NCBI GenBank assembly: GCA_905214995.1
Contig: CAJMOT010000016.1
Coordinates: forward strand, 1 to 26,298
Reading direction: 5' to 3'
Length of the DNA stretch: 26,298 nucleotides
Source: an uncultured bacterium
GTDB lineage: Bacteria; Verrucomicrobiota; Verrucomicrobiia; Opitutales; Intestinicryptomonadaceae
A program made the translations under genes and the position numbers. The notes beneath the pieces are model-generated. The model made no database searches. It was given only the letters and a program-made list of their open reading frames with translations, and was not told the DNA's origin. Shown in pieces: positions 1 to 8,387 of the stretch (positions are counted from its first letter, which is position 1; each line of letters starts with the position of its first letter).

Positions 1-33
1 CAAGCCGGACGGCGGGTGAAAATCGGCGCCGCC

Positions 34-56
34 CGCGAAAATCGGAGATTTTCGCG
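34..56. repeat. Perfect 10-bp hairpin near left edge
   Basis: Bases 34-43 and 47-56 are perfect inverted repeats with a three-base GGA loop. Only three T residues follow, so it is a weak terminator by itself. It may act together with the stronger hairpin at 104-134. It could equally be a structure in the 3' untranslated region of the gene to the left. Confidence 0.5.
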
Positions 57-103
57 TTTGGAGGAATCCGGCCCGCATCTCAAATGGAAGATAAAATTTT
101 CCG

Positions 104-134
104 TTCCGCAGAGGAAGGCCTCTGCGGAATTTTT
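104..134 (+). terminator. Intrinsic terminator of a gene upstream of the window
   Basis: Eleven bases at 104-114 pair perfectly with 119-129 around a four-base loop, and five T residues follow at 130-134. This is a textbook rho-independent terminator reading rightwards. It implies that a plus-strand gene ends at or just before the left edge of the window. The frame ending in TGA at 17-19 is a possible tail, but too little of it is visible to call. Confidence 0.8.
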
Positions 135-194
135 CGCTCGGGAGGAAGAGGCGGAGAAAAATGATCTTATGGAATTGTCATATATGAAAAATAT

Positions 195-222
195 TTGACT
201 TTCACGTTATTTTCATTAGCGT
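195..222 (+). promoter_or_regulatory. Putative promoter of the first PEP-CTERM gene
   Basis: TTGACT at 195-200 matches the -35 consensus in five of six positions. TAGCGT at 217-222 follows after 16 bases and keeps the TA...T positions of a -10 box. Transcription would begin almost at the ATG at 230, and no ribosome-binding sequence is visible there, so the message could be leaderless. This rests on motif reading only. Confidence 0.4.
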
Positions 223-229
223 AGCTTAT

Positions 230-1504
230 ATGAAATTCATCGGGTTGATTTCCGCCGTCGCACTATCCGCATCCGCGTTCGCGCAGACTTACGACGACAT
301 TTTCGACGGTTCAGTGGACAATAGCTGGAATGCCGTCGGCAACTGGTCCGCCGGCCTTCCCTCGGAATCGGATTCCGTCTATATAAATTATTCCGCCGAA
401 AATTCGGGGCGGGTGCTTCTCGAAAACGACGTCACCGTAGGGGCTTTGACTTTCAACCACAGGCCGGCGAGTTGGGGGAGTTCCGGATTTTCGGGCAACT
501 TCACCCTGAACGCTTCGTCGCTCGACATAATAGGCAATTCAGGGTCTTTTAGTTTCGGCGGAACGTTAAACGTATCAGGCAACATTTCGACGATTGCGAT
601 TATAAACGCGCGCTATATTCGCGCCGGCTCCATTTCTTTCGACGGGAGCGGGAATGTGGGAGTGGAGTATTCCGGCACGGGAACCGCAGACAACCAAAAT
701 CTCGTCGTCAGCGGAGTCGTATCTTTCAACCGCGGCGGTCAGATTGTTCTGACTGGCTCTTCGGGAGATTATTATACGACTTTCGGCGGCATAACGGGCA
801 ATGTCGGCAATTTGCAGGTGAAGAACAACGCCACCGCAGCCAACGCCTATCTGACGCTGAATGTCGCGGCGGGAAATTCCTATTCCTTCGGCGGCGAAGT
901 TTCCAACAAGCACGATTATTGGGGCAGCGCCGCCGTGGAAAATAAAACCATCAACATATTCAAAACCGGCGCGGGGGCGCAGTATTTCACCAACTCCAAC
1001 CGCGTGGAAATAACTTCCGCCACGGTCTCCGAAGGCGTCTTGGGAATGCGCGGAACCGTCGACGGCAAGCTTGCCCTCGACGGCGGCTTCTTCGCGGTCG
1101 GTTCCGGCGGAGTGTCGGCGGGTTCCGTGGAATGGACCTCGGGGGGATTCATATTCGATTCCGCCGCAATAGCCGGCGGCGACAAGATAACCGTGGGCGG
1201 CGCTTTTGAAAAATCGGGCGGCGAAAAAATCCTAATAGACTTCTCCGGTCTCGACGCCCTTGCCGAGGGCCTCATCGGTACGTCGAGCGAGCTCATTTCG
1301 GCCGGCGTCGTAGACGAAGCGGCGTTTGACAAGTCCGACGCGAATTCGGATTTCTCGGCGGTCAATCTGAAAAACGCCCTCGTCGATTTCTCGTGGGACG
1401 GCAACACCCTCGTCGCCGCTTTCTCGCAAGTCCCGGAACCCGCGTTTGTCGCGGCAATCCTCGGAGTTCTCGCATTGGGATTTGCCCTGCGCAGGAAGAG
1501 GTAG
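230..1504 (+). CDS. PEP-CTERM sorting-domain protein, secreted
   Basis: A 424-residue exported surface or matrix protein. Residues 1-19 form a signal peptide ending in a SAFAQ cleavage region. The body is rich in Gly, Ser, Asn and beta-branched residues, as in repetitive beta-solenoid or autotransporter-passenger folds. Residues 401-424 form the sorting tail: VPEP, one hydrophobic helix, then RRKR. In known PEP-CTERM systems an exosortase cleaves this tail and delivers the protein to the envelope or extracellular matrix; no exosortase is in this window. The last 150 residues resemble those of the PEP-CTERM protein at 15525-17201 (a 'LALDGG' strand, a GDKITV/GKIVI strand and a KIxIDFS strand in the same order), so the two are paralogs. 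The start is fixed by the signal peptide, although no Shine-Dalgarno precedes it. Its substrate or structural role is unknown. Confidence 0.88.
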   Translation: MKFIGLISAVALSASAFAQTYDDIFDGSVDNSWNAVGNWSAGLPSESDSVYINYSAENSGRVLLENDVTVGALTFNHRPASWGSSGFSGNFTLNASSLDIIGNSGSFSFGGTLNVSGNISTIAIINARYIRAGSISFDGSGNVGVEYSGTGTADNQNLVVSGVVSFNRGGQIVLTGSSGDYYTTFGGITGNVGNLQVKNNATAANAYLTLNVAAGNSYSFGGEVSNKHDYWGSAAVENKTINIFKTGAGAQYFTNSNRVEITSATVSEGVLGMRGTVDGKLALDGGFFAVGSGGVSAGSVEWTSGGFIFDSAAIAGGDKITVGGAFEKSGGEKILIDFSGLDALAEGLIGTSSELISAGVVDEAAFDKSDANSDFSAVNLKNALVDFSWDGNTLVAAFSQVPEPAFVAAILGVLALGFALRRKR

Positions 1505-2037
1505 GCCCTCGGGGATTCCGGTAAATTCTCCGCGGGGCGCAATGCGCCGTTTGCGGAAAGTATGCGGAATGTCCCTTATCTTCTTGCGGCGCGTCCGGGC
1601 GGATGGCGGCTGAATTTCGGAAGTGATTCTGAATGGCAATCGCCGTTTGCAAAGGGGGAAATCCGTGAAAGTTCCGCCTGGCTCCTGTCCGCGATTGCCG
1701 CGCAATCGCGCCCTGCCGGATTTATCGGTGCGCATTGCCGGCACGCGCAATCGGGCTATCCTGCCTTTTCAAATTGCATTTTTTTGCGCGGGGTGGGATT
1801 GTCGGCCCGTTAATGTTGAAATTACGCCGGTACGCCGCGCTCCGCGATGCCCGTTGGACGCCGGCATTGCAAAAGGGAGAAAGGCAGCCGCCGTCGCCGA
1901 GGCGCGTTCCGCCGCGCAAATGAGTTCAATAATTAAGCCTCCGGCAACTTGTGCGCGAAAGGCGCGCGTTCGCCGGAGGCTTAAAACGCCGGAATCGAAT
2001 GCGCCCGTTTTGCGCATCCGGCGCCGAAGTCATTCAA
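1505..2037. other. Non-coding interval with one long hairpin
   Basis: About 530 bases lie between the first PEP-CTERM gene and the converging pseudopilin gene. Reading frames here are open mainly because of high GC; they overlap on both strands, lack ribosome-binding sites and look like no known protein. The only clear structure is the 12-bp inverted repeat at 1934-1983, listed separately. I see no convincing small gene or RNA gene. Confidence 0.6.
1934..1983 (-). terminator. Long hairpin, possible terminator of the pseudopilin gene
   Basis: Twelve bases at 1934-1945 pair perfectly with 1972-1983. The 26-base loop can itself form a GCGCG stem. It lies about 55 bases beyond the stop codon of the leftward pseudopilin gene. 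On the minus strand the stem is followed by an A/T-rich stretch (TTAATTATTG) rather than a clean T run, so it is a weak terminator or a transcript-stabilising structure. Confidence 0.45.
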
Positions 2038-2763
2038 TTATTCTTCGTCTTCAAAATCTTCCTCTTCGGAAGACTGGATATCGGAGCGCAGTATGTTCGC
2101 AGATCCTCCGCGGATGGCCTGCCCTATATTGTATGTCCTCTGGGTTTGCCCGTAGATTTTCAGGAGGCCGTTGCGGGATTCGTCGTCGCGCATGGAAGAA
2201 TACCAGCTCACATGTCCGTCGGTGAAAGCCATGATGCCGCCTTCGCTCTTGAACACGCCGTCTACGGCGTCCCATGAGCCGTTGGGCTTGAGGCCGCGCG
2301 ACCACACCAGCGGAGTTCCGGACGGCGCGTTCGGTTCGGTTCTGTTGGCGACTTCCCATGAGATCGGATAGGCCTTAAATTCGGGATTGAGCTGCGAGGA
2401 AGTCCCCACGCGATTGATCACGGAAATCGGCATGGGGGCGCCTTCGGCGGCTTTTTCGGCAACGGCAACGTCGAAGTCGAGAATCCACATCGTCGGTTCG
2501 TTCATGTCGCCGTACCTGGCGAGCTTTTCCGCCCAGCCGTAGATGTCCCTGGCGGCTATCATGCGCGATTTCGTGCCGGTTCTCGCGGCGGAAATCCACG
2601 CGTTAGATATGCTGCGGGCGGCGTTCTGAGCCTTTACCTGGTCGCCTTTGCCCATCACGGAACCCAAGTTCGGCATGATCAAGCTTGCGAGCACGCCGAT
2701 GATTGCGATGACGATGAGCAGTTCAACGAGTGTGAAACCTTTTGATGTTTTTCTTGTATTCAT
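2038..2763 (-). CDS. Type II/IV pseudopilin (prepilin-like protein)
   Basis: A 241-residue protein with a class III signal. A short basic leader ends at Gly9, cleavage falls before Phe10, Glu14 sits at position +5 of the mature protein, and a hydrophobic helix runs to about residue 30. A prepilin peptidase would cut and methylate it before assembly into a pseudopilus or pilus. The globular part ends with FTDGHVSWY (residues 180-188), the DGH motif typical of the abundant G/H-type pseudopilins of Verrucomicrobia and Planctomycetes. The tail from residue 231 is strongly acidic (SSEEEDFEDEE), which is less usual. It stands alone, with no prepilin peptidase, ATPase or secretin beside it. Whether it is a structural pilin or a substrate-specific minor pseudopilin cannot be told from sequence. 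Confidence 0.9.
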   Translation of the reverse strand: MNTRKTSKGFTLVELLIVIAIIGVLASLIMPNLGSVMGKGDQVKAQNAARSISNAWISAARTGTKSRMIAARDIYGWAEKLARYGDMNEPTMWILDFDVAVAEKAAEGAPMPISVINRVGTSSQLNPEFKAYPISWEVANRTEPNAPSGTPLVWSRGLKPNGSWDAVDGVFKSEGGIMAFTDGHVSWYSSMRDDESRNGLLKIYGQTQRTYNIGQAIRGGSANILRSDIQSSEEEDFEDEE

Positions 2764-3108
2764 AAAGCTATTGAGGGGGCAGTTTTCGTTTTGGTGAAAC
2801 TATATTTGCAAAGAAATTTAAACAATTCAAGCCTTTTATTAAATGCGGGGATTCCATGCGGAAAACTGTTGGAAGCGCGCGCCAAACGGCGAATCGGATG
2901 CGGTTGCCCGCTCCGCATGGCCTTTTCCCCCGCCAAATTGGGATTTTGCCTCCGGCGCCGCCCTGCCGGAAAAACTGGCGCATTGCCCGGCGTCGTCGGC
3001 CATATGGAGATGGGCAGCCGCCGGTAAAAAAACTTGAAAATTCGGCGAAAACGGAGTTGAGTTTTGGGCAGATACTCACGCTTATGCCGGTCATGGGGAT
3101 TTAGAGCA
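2764..3108. other. Divergent intergenic region, pseudopilin / mgtE
   Basis: About 345 bases separate two divergent genes, so both promoters should lie here. The first 80 bases are A/T-rich and contain the pseudopilin -10 candidate. The remainder is GC-rich with overlapping spurious frames. I looked for a magnesium-sensing leader upstream of mgtE and could not identify a known riboswitch by eye. Confidence 0.5.
2799..2804 (-). promoter_or_regulatory. Possible -10 box of the pseudopilin gene
   Basis: On the minus strand TATAGT lies about 36 bases before the pseudopilin ATG, in an A/T-rich patch unlike the surrounding GC-rich DNA. The candidate -35 sequences (TTGTTT at 15 bases, TTGAAT at 20 bases) are badly spaced, so only the -10 is suggested. 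Confidence 0.3.
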
Positions 3109-4497
3109 ATGCCGCAGGAAGAAAAAGCCGCCGATGTCGCCCGCCGCGAAGAGGGCTATACGCTTTACGATCTGGTGAGCATGGCCGACGGCGCCGAGCT
3201 CGACAGGCTCGACGACGAAACGCTCCTGCGCACCAGCCCCCACATCCTGTCGGTCTTTCTCTCGCGCCTCGACGTAGACACCCAGCGGCAGATACTGCGC
3301 CGCTTTTCCCCCGAGCAGGTTTCGGAGATAGTCTCCGAGATGGATTCCGAGCAGTCCGCCGAGCTCGTCTCCGAAATGCGCGAGCACCGCGCGGTTTCCG
3401 TCCTCAACGAGATGGAGCCCGACGACGCCGCCGACATCGTGCGCGAGCTCGAGGACGACGACCGCGACAGGCTTTTGAAGGGGATGCAGAAGTCGCAGCC
3501 CGAGGCGGCGGAGGATGTCCTCGAGCTGCTCGAATACCCCGAGGATACCGCGGGCGCGATAATGAACCCGCACGTCGCCACCCTGCGCCCCGAGATGACG
3601 ATAGACGAGGCCATAGGCGCGGTGCGCAAAATGCGCGACGAATACGAAAACATCTACTATCTGTACGTGGTCGACTCCGACGACGTGTTGCAGGGGGTGG
3701 TGTCGATGCGCGCGCTGCTTCTTGCGCCTAAGGGCTCGCGCGTGGGGCACATAATGCGCACGGGGCTCATCGGGCTTCTGGCGCCCACGATGGACAAGGA
3801 GATAGTCGCCCACATAATGGCGGACACGAATTTCCACACGCTGCCGGTTGTGGATTCCGACGGCGAGCTGTTGGGCATCATCACGCACGACGACGTTATC
3901 GACATCATGCGCGACGAGAACACCGAGGACATCCAGAAGATGGCGGGCGCGGGCGCCGACGAGGGGATTTTCGACCCGATTTTTTCTAGCATACGCCAAC
4001 GCTCCCCGTGGCTGTTGGTGAACCTGTGCACGGCGTTTGTCGCGTCGGCGGTGGTGGGGTTTTTCGACTCCGACATAGCCGTTTTGCCTGTGCTTGCGGT
4101 GTTCATGCCGATAATCGCGGGCATAGGGGGGAACACGGGCGCGCAGACGCTCGCGGTGACGGTGCGTTCCATCGCCCTCGGGGAAGTCGAGATGTTCGAC
4201 ATGTCGCGCGTCTGCCTGCGCGAGACTTTGAAAGGCTTTCTGAACGGGCTCCTCATCGGCCTGCTCGGGGCGTGCCTCGCGATGGCGGTCACGCGCAGGT
4301 GGGATTTTTCCGCCATAGTTTGGGTGGCGATGCTGATAAACATGTCGCTCGGCGGATTCATGGGCAGCTTCATACCGTTTACCCTTAAAAAGTTCGGGCT
4401 CGACCCGGCGTCGGGCTCCTCCATATTCGCGACGGGCTGCACCGACACGGGCGGATTCTTCATATTCTTAGGCCTCGGCGCGCTGTTTTTGTTGTAG
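3109..4497 (+). CDS. mgtE: Magnesium transporter MgtE
   Basis: A 462-residue inner-membrane Mg2+ channel, close to the usual MgtE length. From the N-terminus there is an acidic superhelical MgtE_N domain, with repeated units such as FSPEQVSEIVSEMDSE. Next come two CBS domains, the first starting near 'EDTAGAIMNPHVATL' and the second near 'RVGHIMRTGL', and then five membrane helices. The pore signature IGGNTGAQTLAV and the late FATGCTDTGGFF segment are present; its Asp matches the conserved pore aspartate of the family. In characterised MgtE the N and CBS domains bind Mg2+ and close the pore when the cell is replete. A TTG in frame at 3064 could extend the protein by 15 residues, but the ATG at 3109 better fits the family. 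It is followed by a terminator and faces the regulator gene. Confidence 0.95.
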   Translation: MPQEEKAADVARREEGYTLYDLVSMADGAELDRLDDETLLRTSPHILSVFLSRLDVDTQRQILRRFSPEQVSEIVSEMDSEQSAELVSEMREHRAVSVLNEMEPDDAADIVRELEDDDRDRLLKGMQKSQPEAAEDVLELLEYPEDTAGAIMNPHVATLRPEMTIDEAIGAVRKMRDEYENIYYLYVVDSDDVLQGVVSMRALLLAPKGSRVGHIMRTGLIGLLAPTMDKEIVAHIMADTNFHTLPVVDSDGELLGIITHDDVIDIMRDENTEDIQKMAGAGADEGIFDPIFSSIRQRSPWLLVNLCTAFVASAVVGFFDSDIAVLPVLAVFMPIIAGIGGNTGAQTLAVTVRSIALGEVEMFDMSRVCLRETLKGFLNGLLIGLLGACLAMAVTRRWDFSAIVWVAMLINMSLGGFMGSFIPFTLKKFGLDPASGSSIFATGCTDTGGFFIFLGLGALFLL

Positions 4498-4561
4498 AGC
4501 GGAGCCGGAGCGGTTTGACGGCGCCGGACATACTGAACGCGCGGAGCGCAAGCTTTCCGCG

Positions 4562-4583
4562 CCCCATTTTATATGGGGTTTTT
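4562..4583 (+). terminator. Intrinsic terminator of mgtE
   Basis: CCCCAT at 4562-4567 pairs with ATGGGG at 4573-4578 and is followed by five T residues at 4579-4583. It lies 64 bases after the mgtE stop and directly abuts the stop codon of the converging regulator gene. A second GC-rich inverted repeat (4539-4545 with 4556-4562) overlaps its left arm. Confidence 0.7.
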
Positions 4584-6173
4584 CTACCGTCCCGCGCGCT
4601 TGGGGGCGTTTTTGGGCTTGAAGGTCTTGGGAGTGATGTCGAGCTTTGAGATTTTGTAGTTTAGTATGCGCCGCGTGACGGAGAGCTGGCGCGCGGCGGC
4701 GGCGGCGTTGCCCCCGTTTGCGGCAAGCACCTCTATGATTATTTCGCGCTCGAAGTTTTCCACCATCTTCTTGAAGTCTATGTTTTCGTCGGCTTTGAGC
4801 TTCGAGGTGTTCGTGGACTGCGGGGTCTGGAGCGACGGGGGGAGGTCCGACTCCGCTATGGCGGGGCCGGCGGATATTATCACCGCGCGCTCTATGCAGT
4901 TTTCGAGCTCGCGCACGTTGCTGGGCCAGTGGTAGGCGCAAAGCATGTTCATCGCCGCCGGCGTGATGGCGGTGATCTTTTTGCCGCGCAGGGCGGCGTG
5001 CTTTTGCAGAAAGAATTTCGCAAGCTGCGGAATGTCCCTGCGCCTCTGGCGCAGAGGGGGGATATTGATGGTGAACACGCTTATGCGGTAGTAGAAGTCG
5101 GGGCGGATTATGCCGTCGCGCAGGCGGGTTTCGAGGTCTCCGGAAGTGGAGGCTATTATGCGCGCGCAGGAGCGGCGCACTTTCGTCTCGCCGCAGCGGG
5201 AGTACGTCCCGTCCGTCAGGAATTTCAGCAGCTTCACTTGCAGCGGCTGGCCTATCAGCCCCATAGAGTCGAGGTACACTATGCCGTTTTCGGCCTTTTC
5301 GACGAGCCCCGGCCGCGTGCGGTGCGACGGCGACTGCGAGCCGAAGAGCGCGGCGTCTATGAGCGAGTCGCGCATCGTGGAGCAGTCGAGGATTTCGAGC
5401 GGGCGGCTGCGCCACATTTTTGCGTTGGCTATCGCGCGCATTGCAAAGTCCTTGCCCGTGCCGACCTCCCCGCGTATCAGCACGTGCGACGACCCGCTTC
5501 CCGCCGCGGAGATGAGCTCGTAGGCTTTGAGCATCGCGGGGCTCGAGCCTATCGCGTTTTCGGGGCGGAGCTCCTGGTCTATGCGCTCGCGCAGGTCGCG
5601 GTTTTCGGCGTTGAGCTTTTCGTTTTCCTCCATGTCAAGGAACAGCACCGACACCGCGTAGGCGATTATGTTGGCGATGGTTTCGAGCAGTTTCAAATCG
5701 CGCTTGAGCTCGTAACGGGTGGGGTTTTCGCGGTCTATGCTGAGGGTTCCTATCACGCTGTTGCGGCAGACGATGGGCGCGCACAAAAAGGCGGTTTTTA
5801 CGTCCATGTGGCGGCTGCCCGTGCGGTTTAGAAAGTCGGGGCTCTTGGATATGTCCTCAACTACTCTTGACACCCCCCGCGCAGCAACGTCGCCCGTCAC
5901 GCCCTCCCCGACGCGGTAGACGCCCCTCCTGCGCTCCTCGTCGCTGAGACCGTGGGAGGCGCGGATTACGAGCACGTCGCCGTTTTTGAGCGTCACCGTC
6001 CCGCGGGTGAGGTTCATCTGCGCGTGCAGGATGTCGAGCACCTCTTTCAAGAGCATCGACACGTCCTTCACTCGCACGGCGACGCGGCTTATCTCGTGCA
6101 ATACCGAGACTACCAGCCCCCTCTTTCTCTCGGGGGCGGAATTGCCGTTTTCTGGATTTTTTCTATTTTGCAT
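4584..6173 (-). CDS. GAF-AAA-Fis regulator of the NtrC/NifA family, degenerate sigma54 contact loop
   Basis: A 529-residue cytoplasmic transcription regulator built like NifA. A GAF sensor domain spans about residues 20-180, a short coiled linker follows (181-203), an AAA+ domain covers about 204-435, and a Fis-type helix-turn-helix ends the protein (about 475-512). Walker A is intact (GEVGTGKD, 235-242), as are the RPDFYYR and PPLRQRRRDIP regions that carry arginine fingers. Two key elements are missing. The stretch after LFG (276-278), where the GAFTGA sigma54-binding loop belongs, reads SQSPSHRTRPG and is about four residues short. Walker B reads VYLDS (299-303), with Ser in place of the catalytic Glu. 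The family normally remodels sigma54 polymerase; this member probably cannot, and may act on sigma70 promoters as TyrR and HupR do. No kinase or obvious target gene is adjacent. Confidence 0.88.
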   Translation of the reverse strand: MQNRKNPENGNSAPERKRGLVVSVLHEISRVAVRVKDVSMLLKEVLDILHAQMNLTRGTVTLKNGDVLVIRASHGLSDEERRRGVYRVGEGVTGDVAARGVSRVVEDISKSPDFLNRTGSRHMDVKTAFLCAPIVCRNSVIGTLSIDRENPTRYELKRDLKLLETIANIIAYAVSVLFLDMEENEKLNAENRDLRERIDQELRPENAIGSSPAMLKAYELISAAGSGSSHVLIRGEVGTGKDFAMRAIANAKMWRSRPLEILDCSTMRDSLIDAALFGSQSPSHRTRPGLVEKAENGIVYLDSMGLIGQPLQVKLLKFLTDGTYSRCGETKVRRSCARIIASTSGDLETRLRDGIIRPDFYYRISVFTINIPPLRQRRRDIPQLAKFFLQKHAALRGKKITAITPAAMNMLCAYHWPSNVRELENCIERAVIISAGPAIAESDLPPSLQTPQSTNTSKLKADENIDFKKMVENFEREIIIEVLAANGGNAAAAARQLSVTRRILNYKISKLDITPKTFKPKNAPKRAGR

Positions 6174-6396
6174 TTAGGAACGCAGTTTCCGTTTATCCGA
6201 AAATTTCCCGCGCCCGGCAAACATAAAACGTTTCCGGAGCGCATGGCGCGGATGCGGTCGGCGCGCGCGGGGATGGGGGCGTCAGGATTCTTTGCCCCGC
6301 TCCGGACTTTCCAGCTTTCCGCGCGCGGCGGCGCGCTTGCGCAATCTCCCGCTCCGCCCGACCCCGAAAACCGCCCCGAAGCGGGCAAATTTGCTT

Positions 6397-6402
6397 TACT
6401 AT
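6397..6402 (+). promoter_or_regulatory. Possible -10 box of the EamA-HAD unit
   Basis: TACTAT matches the -10 consensus in five of six positions and lies in a T-rich patch 38 bases before the permease ATG. No good -35 is seen 17 bases upstream, so the call is tentative. Confidence 0.3.
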
Positions 6403-6440
6403 TTTTTTGCGCGCATTCCAATTGCGAGATTTGATTTTTT

Positions 6441-7343
6441 ATGAAAAGGCTTGCGGGCATACTGTGCGGCATAGTTTCAGCCGTATCCTACGGCACGAAT
6501 CCGCTATTTGCGGTGCCGCTTTTGCGCGGCGGGTACGGGGTGGACTCCATGCTGTTTTTCAGGTTTTCGGCGGCGGCGCTTCTGCTCGCGCCGGTAGTGG
6601 CGGCGTTCGGGGGAGGTTTTCGGACGACGCGCGCGGAGGCGGGGCTGCTGATTATGCTCGGCGCGCTCTTCGCATTTTCGTCGCAGGCGCTCTTTTGGAG
6701 CTTTACGCTCATGCCCGCGGGAGTCGCCTCGGCGATTCTCTTCCTGTATCCGGTTTTCACGGCGGCGATAATGGCGGCTTTCTTCGGGGCGCGCATGGGG
6801 ATAAATACCGCCGCGGCGATGGCGGTTTCGCTCTGCGGGGTGATGCTGCTCTCCGACTTTGAAAACGGCGGCGTCACCGCGGGGGGCGTCGCGCTCGTCG
6901 TGGCGTCGGCGCTCTCCTATGCGGCGTACATGGTGGCGATAAAAGTCACGCGGCTTGCGGCTATGAACGGATTGCGCCTGACGTTCTACTCACTGCTCTT
7001 CGCAGCCCTTGCCGCGGGGCTGAAGCTCGCGGCGGAGTTCCGCGCGCCCCAGATTCCCGATTCCGCCGCCGAGTTCTGGCTCGTCGCGGCGCTCGCCGTC
7101 CTGCCGACTTTCGTCTCGATAACGTTCATCACCTATTCCATACGCTATGCGGGCCCGACGGCCGCGGCGGTCTTGGGGGCGTTCGAGCCCGCCACGGCGG
7201 TCGCGCTTTGCTCCGCGTTTTTGGGGGAAGATTTCACCGCCAGAATAGCGTGCGGGATAGCGCTCGTGATAGTGTCGGTCGTTATGATTTCGCTGCCCGA
7301 GCGTAAAAACTTGCAATGCGGGCGGCTTTTGCGAAACTCGTAG
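6441..7343 (+). CDS. EamA-family permease of the drug/metabolite transporter superfamily
   Basis: A 300-residue inner-membrane protein with about ten hydrophobic helices arranged as two similar halves of five (roughly 5-140 and 147-285), the standard EamA design. The second half carries the conserved 'GAFEP' region (247-250) near the start of its fourth helix. Such proteins export or import small metabolites by exchange or proton coupling; the substrate cannot be predicted. The start is the first Met before the first helix, and there is only a T-rich leader with no clear ribosome-binding site. The stop lies four bases before the HAD gene, so the two are probably co-transcribed. Confidence 0.88.
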   Translation: MKRLAGILCGIVSAVSYGTNPLFAVPLLRGGYGVDSMLFFRFSAAALLLAPVVAAFGGGFRTTRAEAGLLIMLGALFAFSSQALFWSFTLMPAGVASAILFLYPVFTAAIMAAFFGARMGINTAAAMAVSLCGVMLLSDFENGGVTAGGVALVVASALSYAAYMVAIKVTRLAAMNGLRLTFYSLLFAALAAGLKLAAEFRAPQIPDSAAEFWLVAALAVLPTFVSITFITYSIRYAGPTAAAVLGAFEPATAVALCSAFLGEDFTARIACGIALVIVSVVMISLPERKNLQCGRLLRNS

Positions 7344-7347
7344 GGCA

Positions 7348-8379
7348 ATGATTCACGACGCCGACAACTCGATCCGCCGCAGGCACGTGGTGGCCTGCCT
7401 GTGGGACTTCGACAAGACCCTTATCGACGGATACATGCAGACCCCCATTTTCGAGGAATACGGCGTGGACGAAAAGCTCTTCTGGAAAGAGGTGAACATG
7501 CTGCCCGCCCTATACGCCGAGCGCGGGGTGAGGGTCTCGCCGGAGAGCGTCTATCTCAACCACCTGCTGAGCTTCGTGCGCGACGGCAGAATGCGCGGGC
7601 TCAACAACGCCAGGCTCCGCGAGCTCGGCGCGCGCCTGAAATTCCGCGCAGGGCTGCCCGAGTTTTTCGACGAACTGCGCGCCGCCGTGGCCGAGCGCGC
7701 GCGCAAAGACGGCATCGACGTGTCGCTCGAGCACTATATAATAAGCACGGGGCTGGCGGAGATGATACGCGGCAGCTCCATAGCCGCCCACGTGGACGGG
7801 ATTTTCGGCTGCGAGTTCGTTGAGGAGCCGTTTCCGCCGTACTTCTCGCGCCAGCCGGAATTCGGGCTGACCGACCTCTCTCGGCAGATAACGCAGATCG
7901 GAATGATAGTGGACAACACCATCAAGACGCGCTTTGTCTTTGAAATCAACAAGGGCACGAACAAAAACCCGCAGATAGACGTGAACGCCAAAATCGCCGA
8001 CGCGGACAGGCGGGTGCCCGTGCGCAACATGATTTACGTCGCGGACGGGCCGAGCGACGTGCCCGTGTTCTCCGTGGTCCGCAAGGGCGGCGGGAAGGCC
8101 TACGCGGTCTACACCCCCGGCAGCGAGGCCGAGTTCGCCCAGAACGACATGCTCTTGGAGAGCGGCAGAATCGACGCCTACGGCGCGGCGGACTTCACTC
8201 CCCGGAGCCCGACTTCGCTGTGGATAAAGATGCACGCGCTGAAAATCTGCGACAGAATCCTGCGCGAGATAGACGACGCAGTGGAGGAGCGCCTCGGCAA
8301 GGTTCCGCGCCACATACACAGCCCGAAATCCCCCGACCTGCCGCCGCGGGACGGGGAGGGCGAGCCCACCCTGTTCTGA
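7348..8379 (+). CDS. HAD-superfamily phosphatase-like hydrolase
   Basis: A 343-residue soluble protein with haloacid-dehalogenase signatures. Motif I is WDFDKTLI, with nucleophile and acid Asp20 and Asp22; motif II is IISTG near residue 131; motif IV is DGPSD with Asp233 and Asp237. The motif III lysine is probably Lys193 or Lys202. A helical cap of about 100 residues sits between motifs I and II, giving a C1-type arrangement like phosphoserine phosphatases, and the protein is longer than most of that group. The reaction is presumably phosphate-ester hydrolysis; the substrate is unknown. It follows the permease after four bases, so a linked role in uptake or export and dephosphorylation of a metabolite is possible. 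A strong terminator follows it. Confidence 0.85.
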   Translation: MIHDADNSIRRRHVVACLWDFDKTLIDGYMQTPIFEEYGVDEKLFWKEVNMLPALYAERGVRVSPESVYLNHLLSFVRDGRMRGLNNARLRELGARLKFRAGLPEFFDELRAAVAERARKDGIDVSLEHYIISTGLAEMIRGSSIAAHVDGIFGCEFVEEPFPPYFSRQPEFGLTDLSRQITQIGMIVDNTIKTRFVFEINKGTNKNPQIDVNAKIADADRRVPVRNMIYVADGPSDVPVFSVVRKGGGKAYAVYTPGSEAEFAQNDMLLESGRIDAYGAADFTPRSPTSLWIKMHALKICDRILREIDDAVEERLGKVPRHIHSPKSPDLPPRDGEGEPTLF

Positions 8380-8387
8380 TTTCTCTC

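Noticed and set aside
16..198. Open frame of 60 codons at the left edge
   Set aside because: It runs through both hairpins, including the strong terminator at 104-134, and has no ribosome-binding site or protein-like composition.
1505..2037. Possible decayed gene between the first PEP-CTERM gene and the pseudopilin
   Set aside because: No frame on either strand gives a stretch resembling a known family, and the frames overlap in a way expected from high GC alone.
2764..3108. Possible Mg2+ riboswitch ahead of mgtE
   Set aside because: No conserved M-box pieces could be recognised by eye, and the interval has no strong terminator near the start codon.
3091..3999. Long open frame antisense to mgtE, and similar long antisense frames over other genes
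   Set aside because: These mirror GC-rich codon use of the real genes, are rich in Arg/His or Arg/Ser, and have no domain likeness.
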